From Flaccisagitta enflata (lineage: Eukaryota > Chaetognatha > Sagittoidea > Aphragmophora): a stretch of DNA of 64,000 bases. Shown here piece after piece: positions 1 through 10,531 of this stretch; within the stretch, counting starts at the first letter, position 1; each line of letters starts with the position of its first letter. The notes beneath the pieces were generated by a model. The model had not been told where the DNA came from, ran no database searches, and saw only the letters and a list, made by a program, of their open reading frames with translations. The stretch lies in NCBI GenBank assembly GCA_965153355.1, contig OZ231128.1, forward strand, positions 25,358,001 through 25,422,000, given 5' to 3'. A program made the translations under genes and the position numbers.

Positions 1-574
1 TCCTCTTTTGCATTAAACAAAACTTCCTGAGATAGCTACAAGAAAAAATATCAGCTTATACATTTCACATAGTCTAAACTTCAAATAGTAATCAGTCATT
101 TTACTCTCAATTGAAGTGTAGGCTTGATCCAAAAATAAGAGTTATAAATATACATTTCATTTGGGACCAAACCCAGGTTTTTAGATCAATTTGTCAAGAA
201 ATGGCAGACAGTTAAAGTCGGCTACCTCCATTTACAGCTATGAAATAGATAATTTTCCACTCAATGTTACCACTCATTTGATATTTTTTTTACCCGCAAC
301 TATCCAATACTCAAAGTAGAAGTTTAGTATGACAAAAAGTGCAGACCTAGATCTTTCTAAATCTTTTTTCAGAAATTGATTTGAGGACTTAAAAGCAGAG
401 ATATGTTGATTCTATATATTATTACTGACTTGGGACACCAAGTCTTCTAAAGTAACCGCAACCAGCAAAATGTCTTACTAATTCTAGTCTCCACTGCAAT
501 TCAGAATCTTTGATGAAATGCAAGCTCTAAACTACCGTATCTTTTGTATTGACAAATAATAAATTTGAAGTCAC
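1..574. other. AT-rich non-coding DNA, probable MEPCE intron
   Basis: No exon-like stretch is visible on either strand. The minus-strand gene whose first coding exon ends at 3102 must continue leftwards, so this is probably intron. The text resembles a diverged member of the repeat that follows. Confidence 0.5.
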
Positions 575-2480
575 ATGAGCAGCACTCCATGCTTGTAATT
601 TCATGACCCTGAGGGTCGTAGAACAGCAACTGTGCCCAAAAACCACATTTCCTAAAGAATAATGCTTAGAAATCAAATAGGTATTCAGAATTTTGCATGA
701 AGAAGCACCTGAACCTTGATGACTTGTTAGTTAAATTTGGTAAAGCTCATTTGAGTCGTGTGGGCCTACCAGGACCAAATATCCTAGAGTGTCCAAAAAT
801 GCAAGATTTTGGAAATTTTTTTTCCACTTTGAACATTTTTTTTAGTCTCATTGGGTCATTGTACCCCTCTGAAACATTGGAATTAGGTTGATACAACTTA
901 AATGAATTAGCAAGTCCATTCTCTTAAGATTAGCGAGCATATCTTTTATTTCTTTTTTCAAAAAAATGTTAAATTTCAAAAAACACAAAATTTTGAAAAA
1001 ATTTCAAAACTGAATATCTCCAAAACTGTTAAACCCAGGCTTTTGAAATTTGACATGTGTGGTAATGTGGGGCACTTGTTTATTCATGCCAAATTTCGTG
1101 GTCCAGAACATCTTAGAACAGCATATATGCTCAAAAAACCTAAATTTTGGTTATTTGAGCGTTTTTTTTGGGCACTTTTTGCTAGAAAACCACATTTAAA
1201 AATCATGCAGTTGTTCAAAATTTTGCATGAAGATGCGCCTGAACCATGAGAACTTGTATGCCAAATTTGGTGTAGCTAACTAAAGCCGTTTGGCCATGGT
1301 GTTACCAAATATCCCAGGGTGTCCAAAAATGCATAATTTTGGGACCTGTTTTTTTTCAACTTTGAAACATTTTTTAGCCTCTTAGGGTCATTGTACCCCT
1401 CTTAAACTTTGGAATCAGGTTGTTACATATAATATGAATTAGCAGGACCATTTTAACAAAATTGGCAAGCATATTTTTCATTTTTTGAAAAAAAAAGGTC
1501 ATAACTTAAAAAAGTCGCAAAATTTTGAAAAACTTCAAATTTGAATATCTCCAAAAGTATTAAACCCAGGCTTTTGAAATTTGACATGTGTGTTCATGTG
1601 GGGCACATGTTTATTCATGCCAAATTTCATGATCCTGATGGTCATAGAATAGCCTATATGGCAAAAAAAAAAACAAATTTTGGATTTTTTGAGCGTTTTT
1701 TGAGCATTTTTTGGAAAAAAACGGTACTTAAAATTCAGCCAGGTATCCAAAATTTGGCATGAAGAAGCGCCTGAACCATGAGAACTTGTATGCCAAATTT
1801 GGTAAAGTTGTCTCAAGTTGTTTGGCCCACGTTACCAAATATCCCAGGGTGTCCAAAAATGCAAAATTTTGGGACCTTCTTTTCCAACTTTGAAACATTT
1901 TTTAGCCTCTTAGGGTCATCGTACCCCTCTGAAACTTTGGAATTAGGTTGTTACACTTCATATGAATTAGCAAGTCCATTTTCACAAAATTGGCAGGTAT
2001 ATTTTTCATTTTTTTCAAAAAAATGTCAAAAATCAAAAAATGCAAAATTTTGAAAAATTTCAAAACTGAATATCTCCAAAAGTATTAAACTCAGGCTTTT
2101 GAAATTTGACATGTGTGTTCATGTGGGGCACATGTTTATTCATGCCAAATTTCATGATCCTGATGGTCATAGAACAGCCTATATGGCCAAAAAAACCAAA
2201 TTTTGGATTTTTTGAGCGTTTTTTGAGCATTTTTTGGAAAAAAACGGTACTTAAAATTCAGCCAGGTATCCAAAATTTTGCATGAAGAAGCCCCTGAACC
2301 TTGAGAACTTGTATGCCAAATTTGGTAAAGCTGTCTCAAGTCGTTTTTGTACGGCGCCATAAAGGCCAGGGTGTCCAAAAGTGCAAAATTTTGAGACCTT
2401 TTTTTGCCAACTTTGAAAGGTTTTTTAGGCTTTTTGGGTTATTGTACCCTCCTGAAACTTTGGAATTAGGTTTGTACACT
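575..2480. repeat. Tandem repeat, unit about 528 bp, 3-4 copies
   Basis: The phrase beginning GAAGAAGCACCTGAACC recurs near 702, 1230, 1761 and 2286, and CCAGGCTTTTGAAATTTGAC recurs near 1036, 1566 and 2093. This gives a period of 524-531 bp. Copies are similar but not identical, and the last is truncated near 2480. Apparent reading frames inside differ between copies and carry stops, so I do not call them genes. Confidence 0.8.
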
Positions 2481-3101
2481 TACTAAGAACTAATACCCCA
2501 AGTGGGCACCTAGATTTCACATTTTTCTAACTAGCCATTTTTCAAAATTGGGTGTAAATTTTAGAACCCAATTTTTGGATTTTTTAGCCAAAAAATGAAA
2601 AATATACAAGATTTTTTAAAAATTTTTTCATTTTTAGGTAAATAATGTCATTATACATGCCCAAAACAAATTTCAGACTCACAGCTCAAAAATTCAAAAT
2701 TTTACTCAAAAAATGAAACATAGCCCTTTTTCAAAAAGTAGGCCTAGACTTTAAAATGCAATATCTCCGCTTCTACTGAACCGATTTGGCTGAAATTTTG
2801 CATGCAAGTAGATAAAAGGCATATCTAACTTTGCCTAAAATTTCATGCAAATCGGTTCATGGGTCTAGCGACAGCACGGTTTTGAAATTTTTTTTTTTGA
2901 AAAAAATGCATTTTTTAGATGGGTACACTCAAAATTTGAACGTGTACCCATCCCAGTCTTGTTCAGCACCAAAAACTGAGCCTATACGCAAATTTCCACG
3001 CTTTGTGCCACAAACGCCGAGATTTTTTTTGTAATTCCCTTTAGAGCCTAGACTAATAAGGTCAAAAGGCTAAATGCAAAAGTTATTGTATCCAGACTCA
3101 C
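2481..3101. other. Intronic AT-rich DNA next to the MEPCE exon
   Basis: Non-coding, A/T-run-rich DNA. It ends at the splice donor GTGAGT (minus strand, 3101-3096) of the MEPCE exon. No second MEPCE exon (the methyltransferase SAM-binding region) can be found in it. Confidence 0.6.
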
Positions 3102-4799
3102 TTGAAATCTGTGATCATCATCACCGCCCGGATTTCGATGCCCGTAATACTGATTATAATTTCCATGGTCGAAAACTTTTCTATGATTCTTCTTATCAAC
3201 GTCCTGTTTCTTCGGGATTCCCAACACACCCCCGCCTCCGCCGCCACCGTTTCCTTCGCCTCCCTTTCCATTGAAATCTCGTCCACCTGACGTGGTAGTG
3301 GAGGTAGAAGGGGCGATCACTGGTCGTTGATGGTTAGGCTGTTGTTGATGTTGTGGTTGTTGTTGCTTAGAGCCGGATTCGTTGGATGATTTGGTAGCGT
3401 TGGATTTCCACGACAATCGACGTTTTCTTTTTCGTTGTTTTTTGCTCATTGGAAAACCGTCCTCACTATTGGAAGTTGGCTCCTTCTGATCGAAATCGTC
3501 CTTGTCTGAGTTGTTCACAGCCGCAGTGGAGGATTCCCGATCGGAAGATTTGTTTCCGCCTGTTCTTTGGTTATTTTGGTTATTTTTGTTACCATTGTTG
3601 TTACCGCAGCTAGCAACGTTGGCAACGTCGCTTCCGCTTCCGTTGTTATTGTTTTGGCCTTTGTTGTTGTTTCTGTTCTGAGCGGGACCGCCATTGTCAC
3701 AATTGGTCTCTGATTTGGCACTTTTCTTTCTACCAAGTGCAGCGTGATGATTCTGATTGGTGGTCGAATTGTGACGAGGTTTGACTCCTTGAGGTATGGC
3801 GGGTGACACGATCTTATTGAGATTAGGCGCCACTTTTAGTTTCTTGATGGGAGCCGCGGCCGCTAAGGAAGATGGCGCTTCGTTACCGCGCGACGAGAGT
3901 ACCTGATTGGAGGCGGAAGTCGTTGCGGCGTCTGATTGGGCGGAAGCGGAGTTGTCGTTGTCCTCTTCCGCCGGTGAATCGCCTTCCGCCGCCATTGACA
4001 AGGAACCTTTCCGTTTCCGCTTCTTCGCTTTAGCAAATCCGGTCGTCGTAACCACGTCGCCGTCATCTGCTCCAGGAAGCAGCATCTCCTCTTCCGTGAT
4101 ATCCTTGTCGGGTACGTTGAGGTTGAGCGGGTCGTTTGGATTGCACGGGAGTCTCGTGACTGGCGCGTCGTTTACCGGGAGCTGGTCACGCTGTTGCTTT
4201 TTCACCGGGGACGATCGTAACGCCGCTGGCGAGTCGGATGGCGGCGTGGTGGCGCCACCGCCGACGGGACGGTTGATCAGTCCGTTCAGATTCAACGGAT
4301 CCGAGATGTTGCCGCCCAAATGAAACTTGTGCGGCAGGATCATCGAGGCGTTTCCCGCGTTATTGTTGTTATTGTTATTATTACCAGCGCCAGTTACGCC
4401 TTCGCAGTTGAAGCGATTGGCGCCGGAGAAAAAGCCGCCGCCGACGACGCTGCCGCCCCCACGATGCCGCCGCCTCAGAGCCGCCAAATTGGATGACTCT
4501 GTAGAACGGCGCTTCGTTACTGGAAGGGCGCCGATTTTCGCGTGACTGTTCAACACGGCGTCGTCTTTAAGCGACTTCACTTGAGCCAATCCGGCGCCAT
4601 CTTTAATGGGTTGAGTCTTTTGATCGAGTTGAGGATTCCCTCCCCCGCCTTCACAGCCGCCCGACTTGGCGCTAATGACAGTTTTTGCGCCATTCGTTCC
4701 TCCACTCGCCTCCGCATCAAGAACTCCTCCTCCTCCTCCCCCTCCTCCTCCATCCCCCGCGTCTTCATCTCCGTCTTTAGCTTTGGACTCCCCAGTCAT
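3102..4799 (-). CDS. MEPCE: MEPCE/bin3 7SK snRNA methylphosphate capping enzyme, first coding exon
   Basis: Family role: adds a methyl group to the 5' gamma-phosphate of 7SK snRNA and stabilises the 7SK/P-TEFb complex in the nucleus. The exon encodes 566 codons from ATG 4799 and ends in phase 0 at a CAA/GTGAGT donor. Nearly all of it is a disordered tail with poly-Gly, poly-Asn, Gln/His and Ser/Asn tracts and a basic KKQRKRKRRLSW patch, like the long N-terminus of animal MEPCE. The last 30 residues hold GNYNQYYGHRNPG, matching the conserved GNYxxYYGYRN motif just before the methyltransferase domain. The catalytic domain must lie in exons left of the window. The frame stays open upstream to 4856, but only through a TTG, so the ATG is preferred. 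Family assignment rests on one short motif plus overall architecture. Confidence 0.82.
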
Positions 4800-4880
4800 T
4801 GTATGGGAATGAAATTCAGAGAATCTGCGACCGAAATGATAAGGCTTGAAAGACAATTGACGAGAAAAATAAACAAATTT

Positions 4881-4905
4881 CTAAACAAAGAAAAATCCCC
4901 GATGA
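4881..4905 (-). promoter_or_regulatory. 3' splice-site-like sequence upstream of the MEPCE start
   Basis: Read on the minus strand, TTTTTCTTTGTTTAG is followed by AAATTTG, about 85 nt before the ATG at 4799. It could end a 5' UTR intron or serve as a trans-splice acceptor. Without RNA I cannot tell which, or whether it is used. Confidence 0.4.
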
Positions 4906-5183
4906 GTTCTCTTTTCCATCAAGTTATACCTGTTTTCAACACTCTGTCTCTGGGAAAACTAGGATGATCACAAAAGAATCTAATGAAATGAAAATAGCTC
5001 TACTGACTGGATTACTGTTTTTGATTCAATGAAACAAATCGTTACGCAACAGCTGCTGTCTGTCTGTCTGTCTGTCGGTCAAGGTGACGTGCGTCTGACA
5101 AAAAAGTAAGCTCATCGCCAACGAGTCGCTTTTACCCTCTATCACGATATCAGCAATCACACAAAGAGTCTTTCAGTCGGCTG

Positions 5184-5189
5184 TTTAAT
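5184..5189 (-). terminator. Candidate poly(A) signal for TIMM23
   Basis: TTTAAT on the plus strand reads ATTAAA on the minus strand, about 32 nt after the TIMM23 stop codon. It is the common single-base variant of AATAAA. Confidence 0.4.
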
Positions 5190-5220
5190 GTTTATAATGC
5201 TTCACACTCGGAATCCCTTC

Positions 5221-5874
5221 TTAATATCTTCTAAGCCTGGCGTTGTTCATGTGATCCTCGACGTAGTCGGTAAAGTTCTTGCTGGAAGTGACGGCGACGT
5301 AGATGCCTCCGATGGCGGCCCCGGCTACGCCGCCTCTTAGACACTTTTTCCAACCGGCGGTGGACTTGAAGAGCAATCCGGTGAGCGTGGCGGCGGCGAT
5401 GGTGTTGGCCGCGTCATCCTCGGAATCCCGGCATTTGGAGATGAGGACGCCGAGCGCGGAATACATGAGCGCCACCACGCCCAGCATCTGCGCCGTGGCC
5501 GCCGATCGCTTCGTCACATAGTTTAGAATCTGGGTTCTTCTGAGGGCGCCGCGATAATCGGCTTGTCTCGTCTCGGCGACGCCTTTAAATAAGCCGACGG
5601 TGCCTCCGACGGCGCCGCCGGTTAACACGGAACCGCCGATTTGGGAGAAAGCCAACTCGAAGCGGCCTCGTTGCCGACTGCCGATGCCTTCGGGGAAAAT
5701 GAACGAGTCTTGATTGGTGGGATTGATCAAGGACGGGTCAAAGTTCAAGTAAGGAGAAACGACGCCGCTGCCGGAAGTTAGAGGAACGTTGCCGAACTCG
5801 GGAGGAGGTGCCGAGAAGCCGCCGAGACCGCCAAAGCCGCCGAAACCACCGCCGCGTCGAGATGGATCGTCCAT
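5221..5874 (-). CDS. TIMM23: TIM23, channel subunit of the inner-membrane presequence translocase
   Basis: TIM23 forms the channel core of the TIM23 complex, which moves presequence proteins across or into the mitochondrial inner membrane. The 217-residue product is close to the usual animal length (about 209). It has a Gly/Phe-rich N-terminus, a soluble intermembrane-space segment containing SPYLNFDPSLINP, then four hydrophobic Gly-rich helices typical of the Tim17/22/23 family (about residues 78-95, 122-144, 153-169 and 179-197). The family signature shows in GGAVGGTVGLFKG and in RTQILNYVTKRSAATAQ. The gene is uninterrupted, from ATG to TAA. It lies 5' of MEPCE on the same strand with about 420 bp between stop and next ATG. 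Confident call. Confidence 0.95.
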   Translation of the reverse strand: MDDPSRRGGGFGGFGGLGGFSAPPPEFGNVPLTSGSGVVSPYLNFDPSLINPTNQDSFIFPEGIGSRQRGRFELAFSQIGGSVLTGGAVGGTVGLFKGVAETRQADYRGALRRTQILNYVTKRSAATAQMLGVVALMYSALGVLISKCRDSEDDAANTIAAATLTGLLFKSTAGWKKCLRGGVAGAAIGGIYVAVTSSKNFTDYVEDHMNNARLRRY

Positions 5875-6402
5875 TGTCGGTAATTTGTAAGTCCTTTCTT
5901 CAATTAGTTTAATATCTTATTTAAATCAATTGCGAGAATTCTATCCCACGTCAGCGCGGTCACGATATGGAACCTGCGCACATCCTAATTAATATGAGGC
6001 CTGTAAAAAAAATAATAGAAATAATAATGGTAAGCGGCACAGCTTTGTTTTTCAAATCAACATGGGTCAACAATTATATATGTCATGCATCGTATAAAGT
6101 AGATATATACGTAACAATCTGGAATGGTCTATTTCTTGAGGGGGTTCGAATTGGGGAAGTATAAAAAGAAAACGGTATGATTGAGCCAACAGGGACGGAA
6201 GGGAATTTGAGGGGGAAAATCGATATAATCTCTTTGGATGAAAGATTTGTCAAAAACAGAAAAAAACGGCATTGCATTGATGGATGAGAAGGTGAAAAAC
6301 AGTCGAGAAACGTGGAATCACATGACCGATCTAAATTCAAGAACATTCTTGATCATTAATTTGGGGAGATTCCGTCCACCAGAGCGTTCGTTTGTGGAAT
6401 CA
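5875..6402. other. Intergenic DNA, no feature seen
   Basis: This contains the TIMM23 upstream region and then AT-rich DNA towards the 3' end of the uridylyltransferase gene. I see no clear TATA box, no convincing exon and no RNA gene. Confidence 0.5.
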
Positions 6403-6632
6403 GGGCGTTTCTAGTGAAGATAAAAACGCGTTTATTCCCATTTAACGCGTCTACAGCGTGAAAACATTCAAGAATTACAATTTTTCCACGAGGGAGTGAG
6501 CAAAGTGAGTGAGCGAGCATAGCGCTGCAAAGCAAGTAAGCAGAGTGAGCGGTGCGAGTGAACGAATGAACGTAGCGAGCGACCAAGTGGCCTGTTAAAA
6601 ACGCGATGGTCTCTGACTAGAAACGCTCCCTC
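6403..6632. mobile_element. Small TIR element (MITE) at the 3' end of the TUT gene
   Basis: The ends GGCGTTTCTAGT (about 6405) and ACTAGAAACGCTCC (about 6617) are inverted repeats, and a second inverted match AACGCG follows inside. The core is a low-complexity run of GAGTGAGCGAGC-type motifs. It is about 230 bp long with no coding capacity. It starts right after the TUT stop codon in the gene's direction, so it would form most of the 3' UTR. Confidence 0.65.
6431..6436 (-). terminator. Candidate poly(A) signal for the TUT gene, inside a MITE
   Basis: TTTATT on the plus strand is AATAAA on the minus strand, about 205 nt past the TUT stop at 6640. It falls within the inverted-repeat element, so the element may supply the 3' end signal. 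Confidence 0.45.
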
Positions 6633-6639
6633 ATTCAAC

Positions 6640-7272
6640 TCAGGGCCGCGGTATAGAGGCTACATTCGTAGGCATGGGAACGAGAAACGGCAGACGATGT
6701 CCTCCAGCCGGAAAATGAAAAGTAGCGGCGTTTGTCGCGAAAGGCAAGGGCAAAGTCACGGGATGGGGCAAGGATGCCGTCTGAGGCAAGGACGATGCCG
6801 CAGGATGCGGGAATGCCGCCGTCAGTGGTTGGGAAGAGGCCGCGGGATGAGGGAATGATGCCTGCCCGATTGGAGGATTCGGAGGAGGGCCGACGGGAGC
6901 CGATGGAAGATGTTGTAATACTTGTCCTCCGAGAGAGGGATGGGGTAATTTGGGCGCCATAGCCAAGGATGCAGTCGGGAACGGGGAGAGGGGCATTAGC
7001 GGAGCAGAGAAAGCCGAGAGCGGCAACGACGACGAGTGGGAGGCCGGGAGTAAAATGGGCGAATTGGCGACGGAGAGGGGCAAAGGGGGAATCAGATGGG
7101 GAGGAGATCCGGGCAAAGGGGGAATCAGATGGGGAGGAGATCCGATCAAAGGGGGAATCGAATGGGGAGGAGAACCAATCTTCGGCCTGAGGGATTGGAA
7201 TCCCGGCGGAGTTCGGACTTGACTCAGCCGATGAATGCGATCCATGACAGTCGAAGCCGGACGAGTCGGAGT
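6640..7272 (-). CDS. TUT-like nucleotidyltransferase, last coding exon (Pro-rich tail)
   Basis: This exon encodes 210 residues plus the stop and begins after the acceptor CTGTCTCACAG in phase 0, matching the phase-0 end of the preceding exon. It is Pro/Ser/His-rich and disordered. Near 7060-7165 an 11-residue unit, GSPPHLIPPLP, is repeated in tandem, and the last part has FPHPAASS repeats. There is no catalytic domain. Such tails in terminal uridylyltransferases usually mediate RNA or protein contacts, but that role is inferred here. The direct join to the exon at 8318 is supported by phase only; a short exon in the 1-kb intron cannot be excluded. Confidence 0.75.
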   Translation of the reverse strand, partial: TPTRPASTVMDRIHRLSQVRTPPGFQSLRPKIGSPPHSIPPLIGSPPHLIPPLPGSPPHLIPPLPLSVANSPILLPASHSSSLPLSAFSAPLMPLSPFPTASLAMAPKLPHPSLGGQVLQHLPSAPVGPPPNPPIGQASFPHPAASSQPLTAAFPHPAASSLPQTASLPHPVTLPLPFATNAATFHFPAGGHRLPFLVPMPTNVASIPRP

Positions 7273-8317
7273 CTGTGAGACAGAGAGAAAGGGGAATCTA
7301 CGAGTTAATGAAAGAAAAGAAATTGAACTTCGGGATGTGACAAACTGCAAACGCATTTACCCAGGATAAAATCATGAAAATGAACTCGTTAATAACAAGC
7401 TTGAAGCATACACGGTAGTTAGTATTCGACAAAAGCAATCAATAGTTTCCAGGCCTGTATATAGTTGCATATTCCCATATCAAAGGTCATGCAACTAGAT
7501 ACACCCCTGACAGTTTCTAATTTCTTTAAAACTTTAAGTGAGATAGAGTGAACCTCGGGCTTTTTCCGAAGCCCTTGAAAAAAAATTTTAGAAAGGGAAG
7601 ACCTAGGAAAATTGACAATTGAGGGGCGAGTCACCAGGTTTAGGTCACTACGGGAAAATTTAGTTTGCAACTTTTTTTATTACTGAAAAAGACAGAAAAG
7701 ATATTGTAGAAACCTTTTTTTTTTTTTCATCAAAATCAGAATTATTGCTTTGACATTTTTAGGGGCAGAATAAAAGCGTCATTTCCTAAAAGCAAAAAGA
7801 AATAAAGTGAATCTTAGAAAGCACGTCATCAACACCCAATCAACACAAAGCGAATACAGTGCTACTGCTGCCATTTCCGAAATCACCTTCAATACACTTC
7901 GTTGAATAACTAACTACTGAACGCTAAAAAAAAGCAACCAAATCCAAATCAACCAATAACTGACCAAAAATATATCAATGAAGCCTCGACCTGTGACAGC
8001 TGGGGCGAGTCCTGCTCTTTGCCAATCATTTCGCCATCGAATGGATGAGCTAATTTGGACAGACGAACTGTTTGGGGCAATGTGCAATAAACCAATTAAC
8101 ATTTTAATTTCAAAAGAGCGTTTTTCCTTTTCAAGAATGGAGAAGGGTACGGTGCCTAGGAGAGAGATACGGTATTGTGCTCGGGTCCTAAAAATACTTA
8201 AAAGTGGCGAACTGAAATTTCCTGAACTGATTTGTTCCCAAAAAGCGTGTCTCACTGTCCTAGTCATCACAGCGTGATTTACGACCCGATTTGAACGACA
8301 GAGTGATAAATACATAC
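7273..8317 (-). other. Intron of the TUT gene
   Basis: AT-rich, bounded by a GTATGT donor and a CTCACAG acceptor on the minus strand. No other exon or element is visible. Confidence 0.6.
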
Positions 8318-9417
8318 CGTTGCCTGTTCCTGCTTCACGGCTGTATCGCTTCCTTGATCCATCTTCATCGCTTCACCCGCTGCATTATTCGGGTTTCTGC
8401 CATCCCCCGCTTGCCCATTTGTACTTTGCTCCTGTTTAGCTCCATTGGGCACCTTTTCTCCTCCTTTGACACCCTGCTTGGCCGTCATTCCTTCGTCACG
8501 TCGGCCTTGACATCCTTTGACCCGAGGGGCTTTCTTGCCAGCCGCCGTCAAATCCGGCCACTCTTCCTCCTCCTCCTCGACTTCGACGACGGCGCAGCCC
8601 AATTCCCCGCACTTGTCACATTCCTGGTACAGCGCCGGATCCAGCAGATAATGAGCCGGAGTATTGTAACGCTTCATGATTTCGTCCGCCGATAAGAAAG
8701 GAGGCGACGACGAGGAAGAAGAAATGGACGTGGGCGATGAAGAGGACGCGGGTGAAGACGATTCCGAGATCGACCTCGACGTCGACCTGGAAGATTCGGA
8801 CATCAATCTGGAGGATTCCGACATCGACCTAGACGACTCGGACATCGACCTAGAGGATTCCGACATCGACCTAGACGACTCGGACATCGACCTAGAGGAT
8901 TCCGATATCGACCTAGACGACTCGGAGTTGCAGTTGCAGTTGCCGTTGCAGTTGGTCCTCGTAGACCCCGCGGGCGGCCAAGAGTCGAAGGGAAACGAAG
9001 AAAAGGCGGAAAAGGCTTTATGCCACGACTTGAAGATGTAAACGAGAGTTTCTTTGGTTAAGACGGCGCCGAGATTGTGCGTCGAGTCGAACGGATCCTG
9101 AATGGCGAGATAATGACGAGTCCACTTTTTGTCGACGCGCCGCAACGGTTGCTGACTGCGGATGGACACGATGTGATTCTCGTAATCGAACTCTTCCAAG
9201 TAAAACCGGAGGAAATCGAGGAAGAGTTGGCCTCGGGATCGCGTGTTGGCGCCGTAGCCCGGCCAGACGCGCGCTAAATCGTCGTTGTTGCCGTCGAAGA
9301 AATACGAGTCGAAGCCGTCGCAGCGGAAATGTCGACGATCGACGGGATGACGAGGATCTTCGAGCTGTTGGAGGACGGGAACCACGGGAGGAGAACAACG
9401 CTGCAGAAAATAGATGA
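8318..9417 (-). CDS. TUT-like nucleotidyltransferase, exon with the PAP-associated domain
   Basis: The acceptor CACTTCCAG starts the exon and completes a split Val codon. The donor ACG/GTATGT ends it in phase 0. The length of 1100 nt fits both phases. It opens with VIYFLQRCSPPVVPVLQQL, the end of the central helix pair of TUTs. Then come the substrate-side segment DGNNDDLARVWPGYGANTRS and the PAP-associated domain with GQLFLDFLRFYL and LAIQDPFDSTHNLGAVLT, all close in form to TUT4/TUT7. Next is a seven-residue repeat, SESSRSM, about six times. Last come a CDKCGELGC pair-of-CxxC segment, an acidic run and a charged tail. No CCHC zinc knuckle of the TUT4/7 type is visible. Confidence 0.9.
8787..8925 (-). 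repeat. 21-bp coding minisatellite in the TUT exon
   Basis: Six to seven 21-bp units encode SESSRSM on the minus strand. Alternate units differ slightly, giving a 42-bp higher-order period. On the opposite strand the same DNA would read as an acidic DSDIDLE repeat, which is not taken to be a gene. Confidence 0.85.
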
Positions 9418-9596
9418 CTGGAAGTGGGTCGGGAGAGTGGGGAAGGGAGGCAGGGAGTGGAGAAAAGGAACAATGGAACATGAGCGATGATAAGAAAAAC
9501 TAAGAATACTAACCCACGAAACTTAGTAGAGCCTCCCAACTAGGTTGGAAAACGAAATGAACCATCACGCTGCATCGGAAGCTAAAAATTACTTAC

Positions 9597-9683
9597 CCAA
9601 AAGAAGGTACGCGTACGAGGAAAGTCCACCACTTCTCGCATCGGCGGCCATGTTGATTTTTGCGAATAGCTTCACGGTGTAAC
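9597..9683 (-). CDS. TUT-like nucleotidyltransferase, 87-nt exon
   Basis: An 87-nt exon (phase 1 to phase 1) between a TTTAG acceptor and a GGTAAGT donor. It encodes GYTVKLFAKINMAADARSGG and then LSSYAYLLL, the helix and SSYA motif that TUTs carry between the third catalytic Asp and the YFLQ motif. Joining exons 9973-10222, 9597-9683 and 8318-9417 restores the full family order without a gap. Confidence 0.92.
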
Positions 9684-9972
9684 CTAAATCAGGAATCAAG
9701 GCAGAAGACTGCTTTAGTAAAGGGTGGCAAGCAAGAGCAAAACAAGTCACCTGCCTACTTACAATATGATACTAACACGGACGATTTTGATGCAGCAACA
9801 ACAACATGCAGCAAAATATTCAGTACGTCTGATTGTCGTTAAACATAGCAATTTAGCTTTAGCACACTTTTCCAATGGCAGAATAAAGAGGGTGAATCAT
9901 TTCACCCTTCATGACCCATTTTCGCCATTACCTTCAATCGAACGCGGTAGCACCAAAAAGACAATGACTCAC

Positions 9973-10222
9973 CCAAATAGATGACTCTCGAGTCAATAAG
10001 CGAGTAGCGACGGAGCATCGCCGAGTTACGGATGGCTAGCCAGTTGCCGAAGGAAATATCAGCGGGGATGCTGGGCACGTTGGCGAAGCCGTGACTCTTC
10101 AATTTGAGTCTGACAATCGGCACTCGGCAAGAAGAAACAAAGTCGACATCTTCGAAAATATCACGCCATCGATGGTGACCCAGGAAGCCGGCCAAAAGCC
10201 TCACCGCGTCCTTAACATTTAC
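9973..10222 (-). CDS. TUT-like nucleotidyltransferase, exon with the third catalytic Asp
   Basis: The exon starts after TTTATCAAAG in phase 0 and ends at the GTGAGT donor in phase 1 (250 nt). It carries CRVPIVRLKLKSHG and IPADISFGNWLAIRNSAMLR. The Asp of ADIS is the expected third metal-binding carboxylate, and the following GNWLAIRNSAMLRRY matches the UTP-binding region of Cid1/TUT enzymes. It ends with DSRVIYL, continued by the next exon. Confidence 0.93.
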
Positions 10223-10531
10223 CTTTGATAAAGGGGAAAATAGTGTCAGCGACATACAGCAATGTATCCAGTACGGAACGACATACAAGGCACCAGCCAG
10301 CAGATAACAGCGCATGAGGGTTTTTAGGCTTTGTAAGCTCTCTCAATTCTCATACAAACTACAACTAGATCATGAATTGGAGTATATCCACGCTAATTAA
10401 CTTGTTTAACAAAACTTCGTTTCGTAGTTAAATCAAGGTAAGATTAAAAGCTGTATTTTAAAATTACTGAGCCAAGACCATTACAAATATCGACAGGGAA
10501 TCAACGTGAATATAGAGAGAATCTCAGTTAC

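Noticed and set aside
4800-4856. 19-codon upstream extension of MEPCE
   Set aside because: The first codon would be TTG. The first ATG is 4799, and a splice acceptor-like site upstream suggests the extension is UTR.
3907-4967. Plus-strand frames opposite the MEPCE exon
   Set aside because: GC-rich antisense shadows. The minus strand ends in the conserved GNYNQYYGHRN motif and a good donor.
6356-6640. Exon or CpG-like element with GAGCGAGC motifs
   Set aside because: It is the low-complexity core of the inverted-repeat MITE.
8676-9041. Plus-strand acidic DSDIDLE protein
   Set aside because: Antisense to the SESSRSM repeat of the TUT exon, whose coding status is supported by family motifs.
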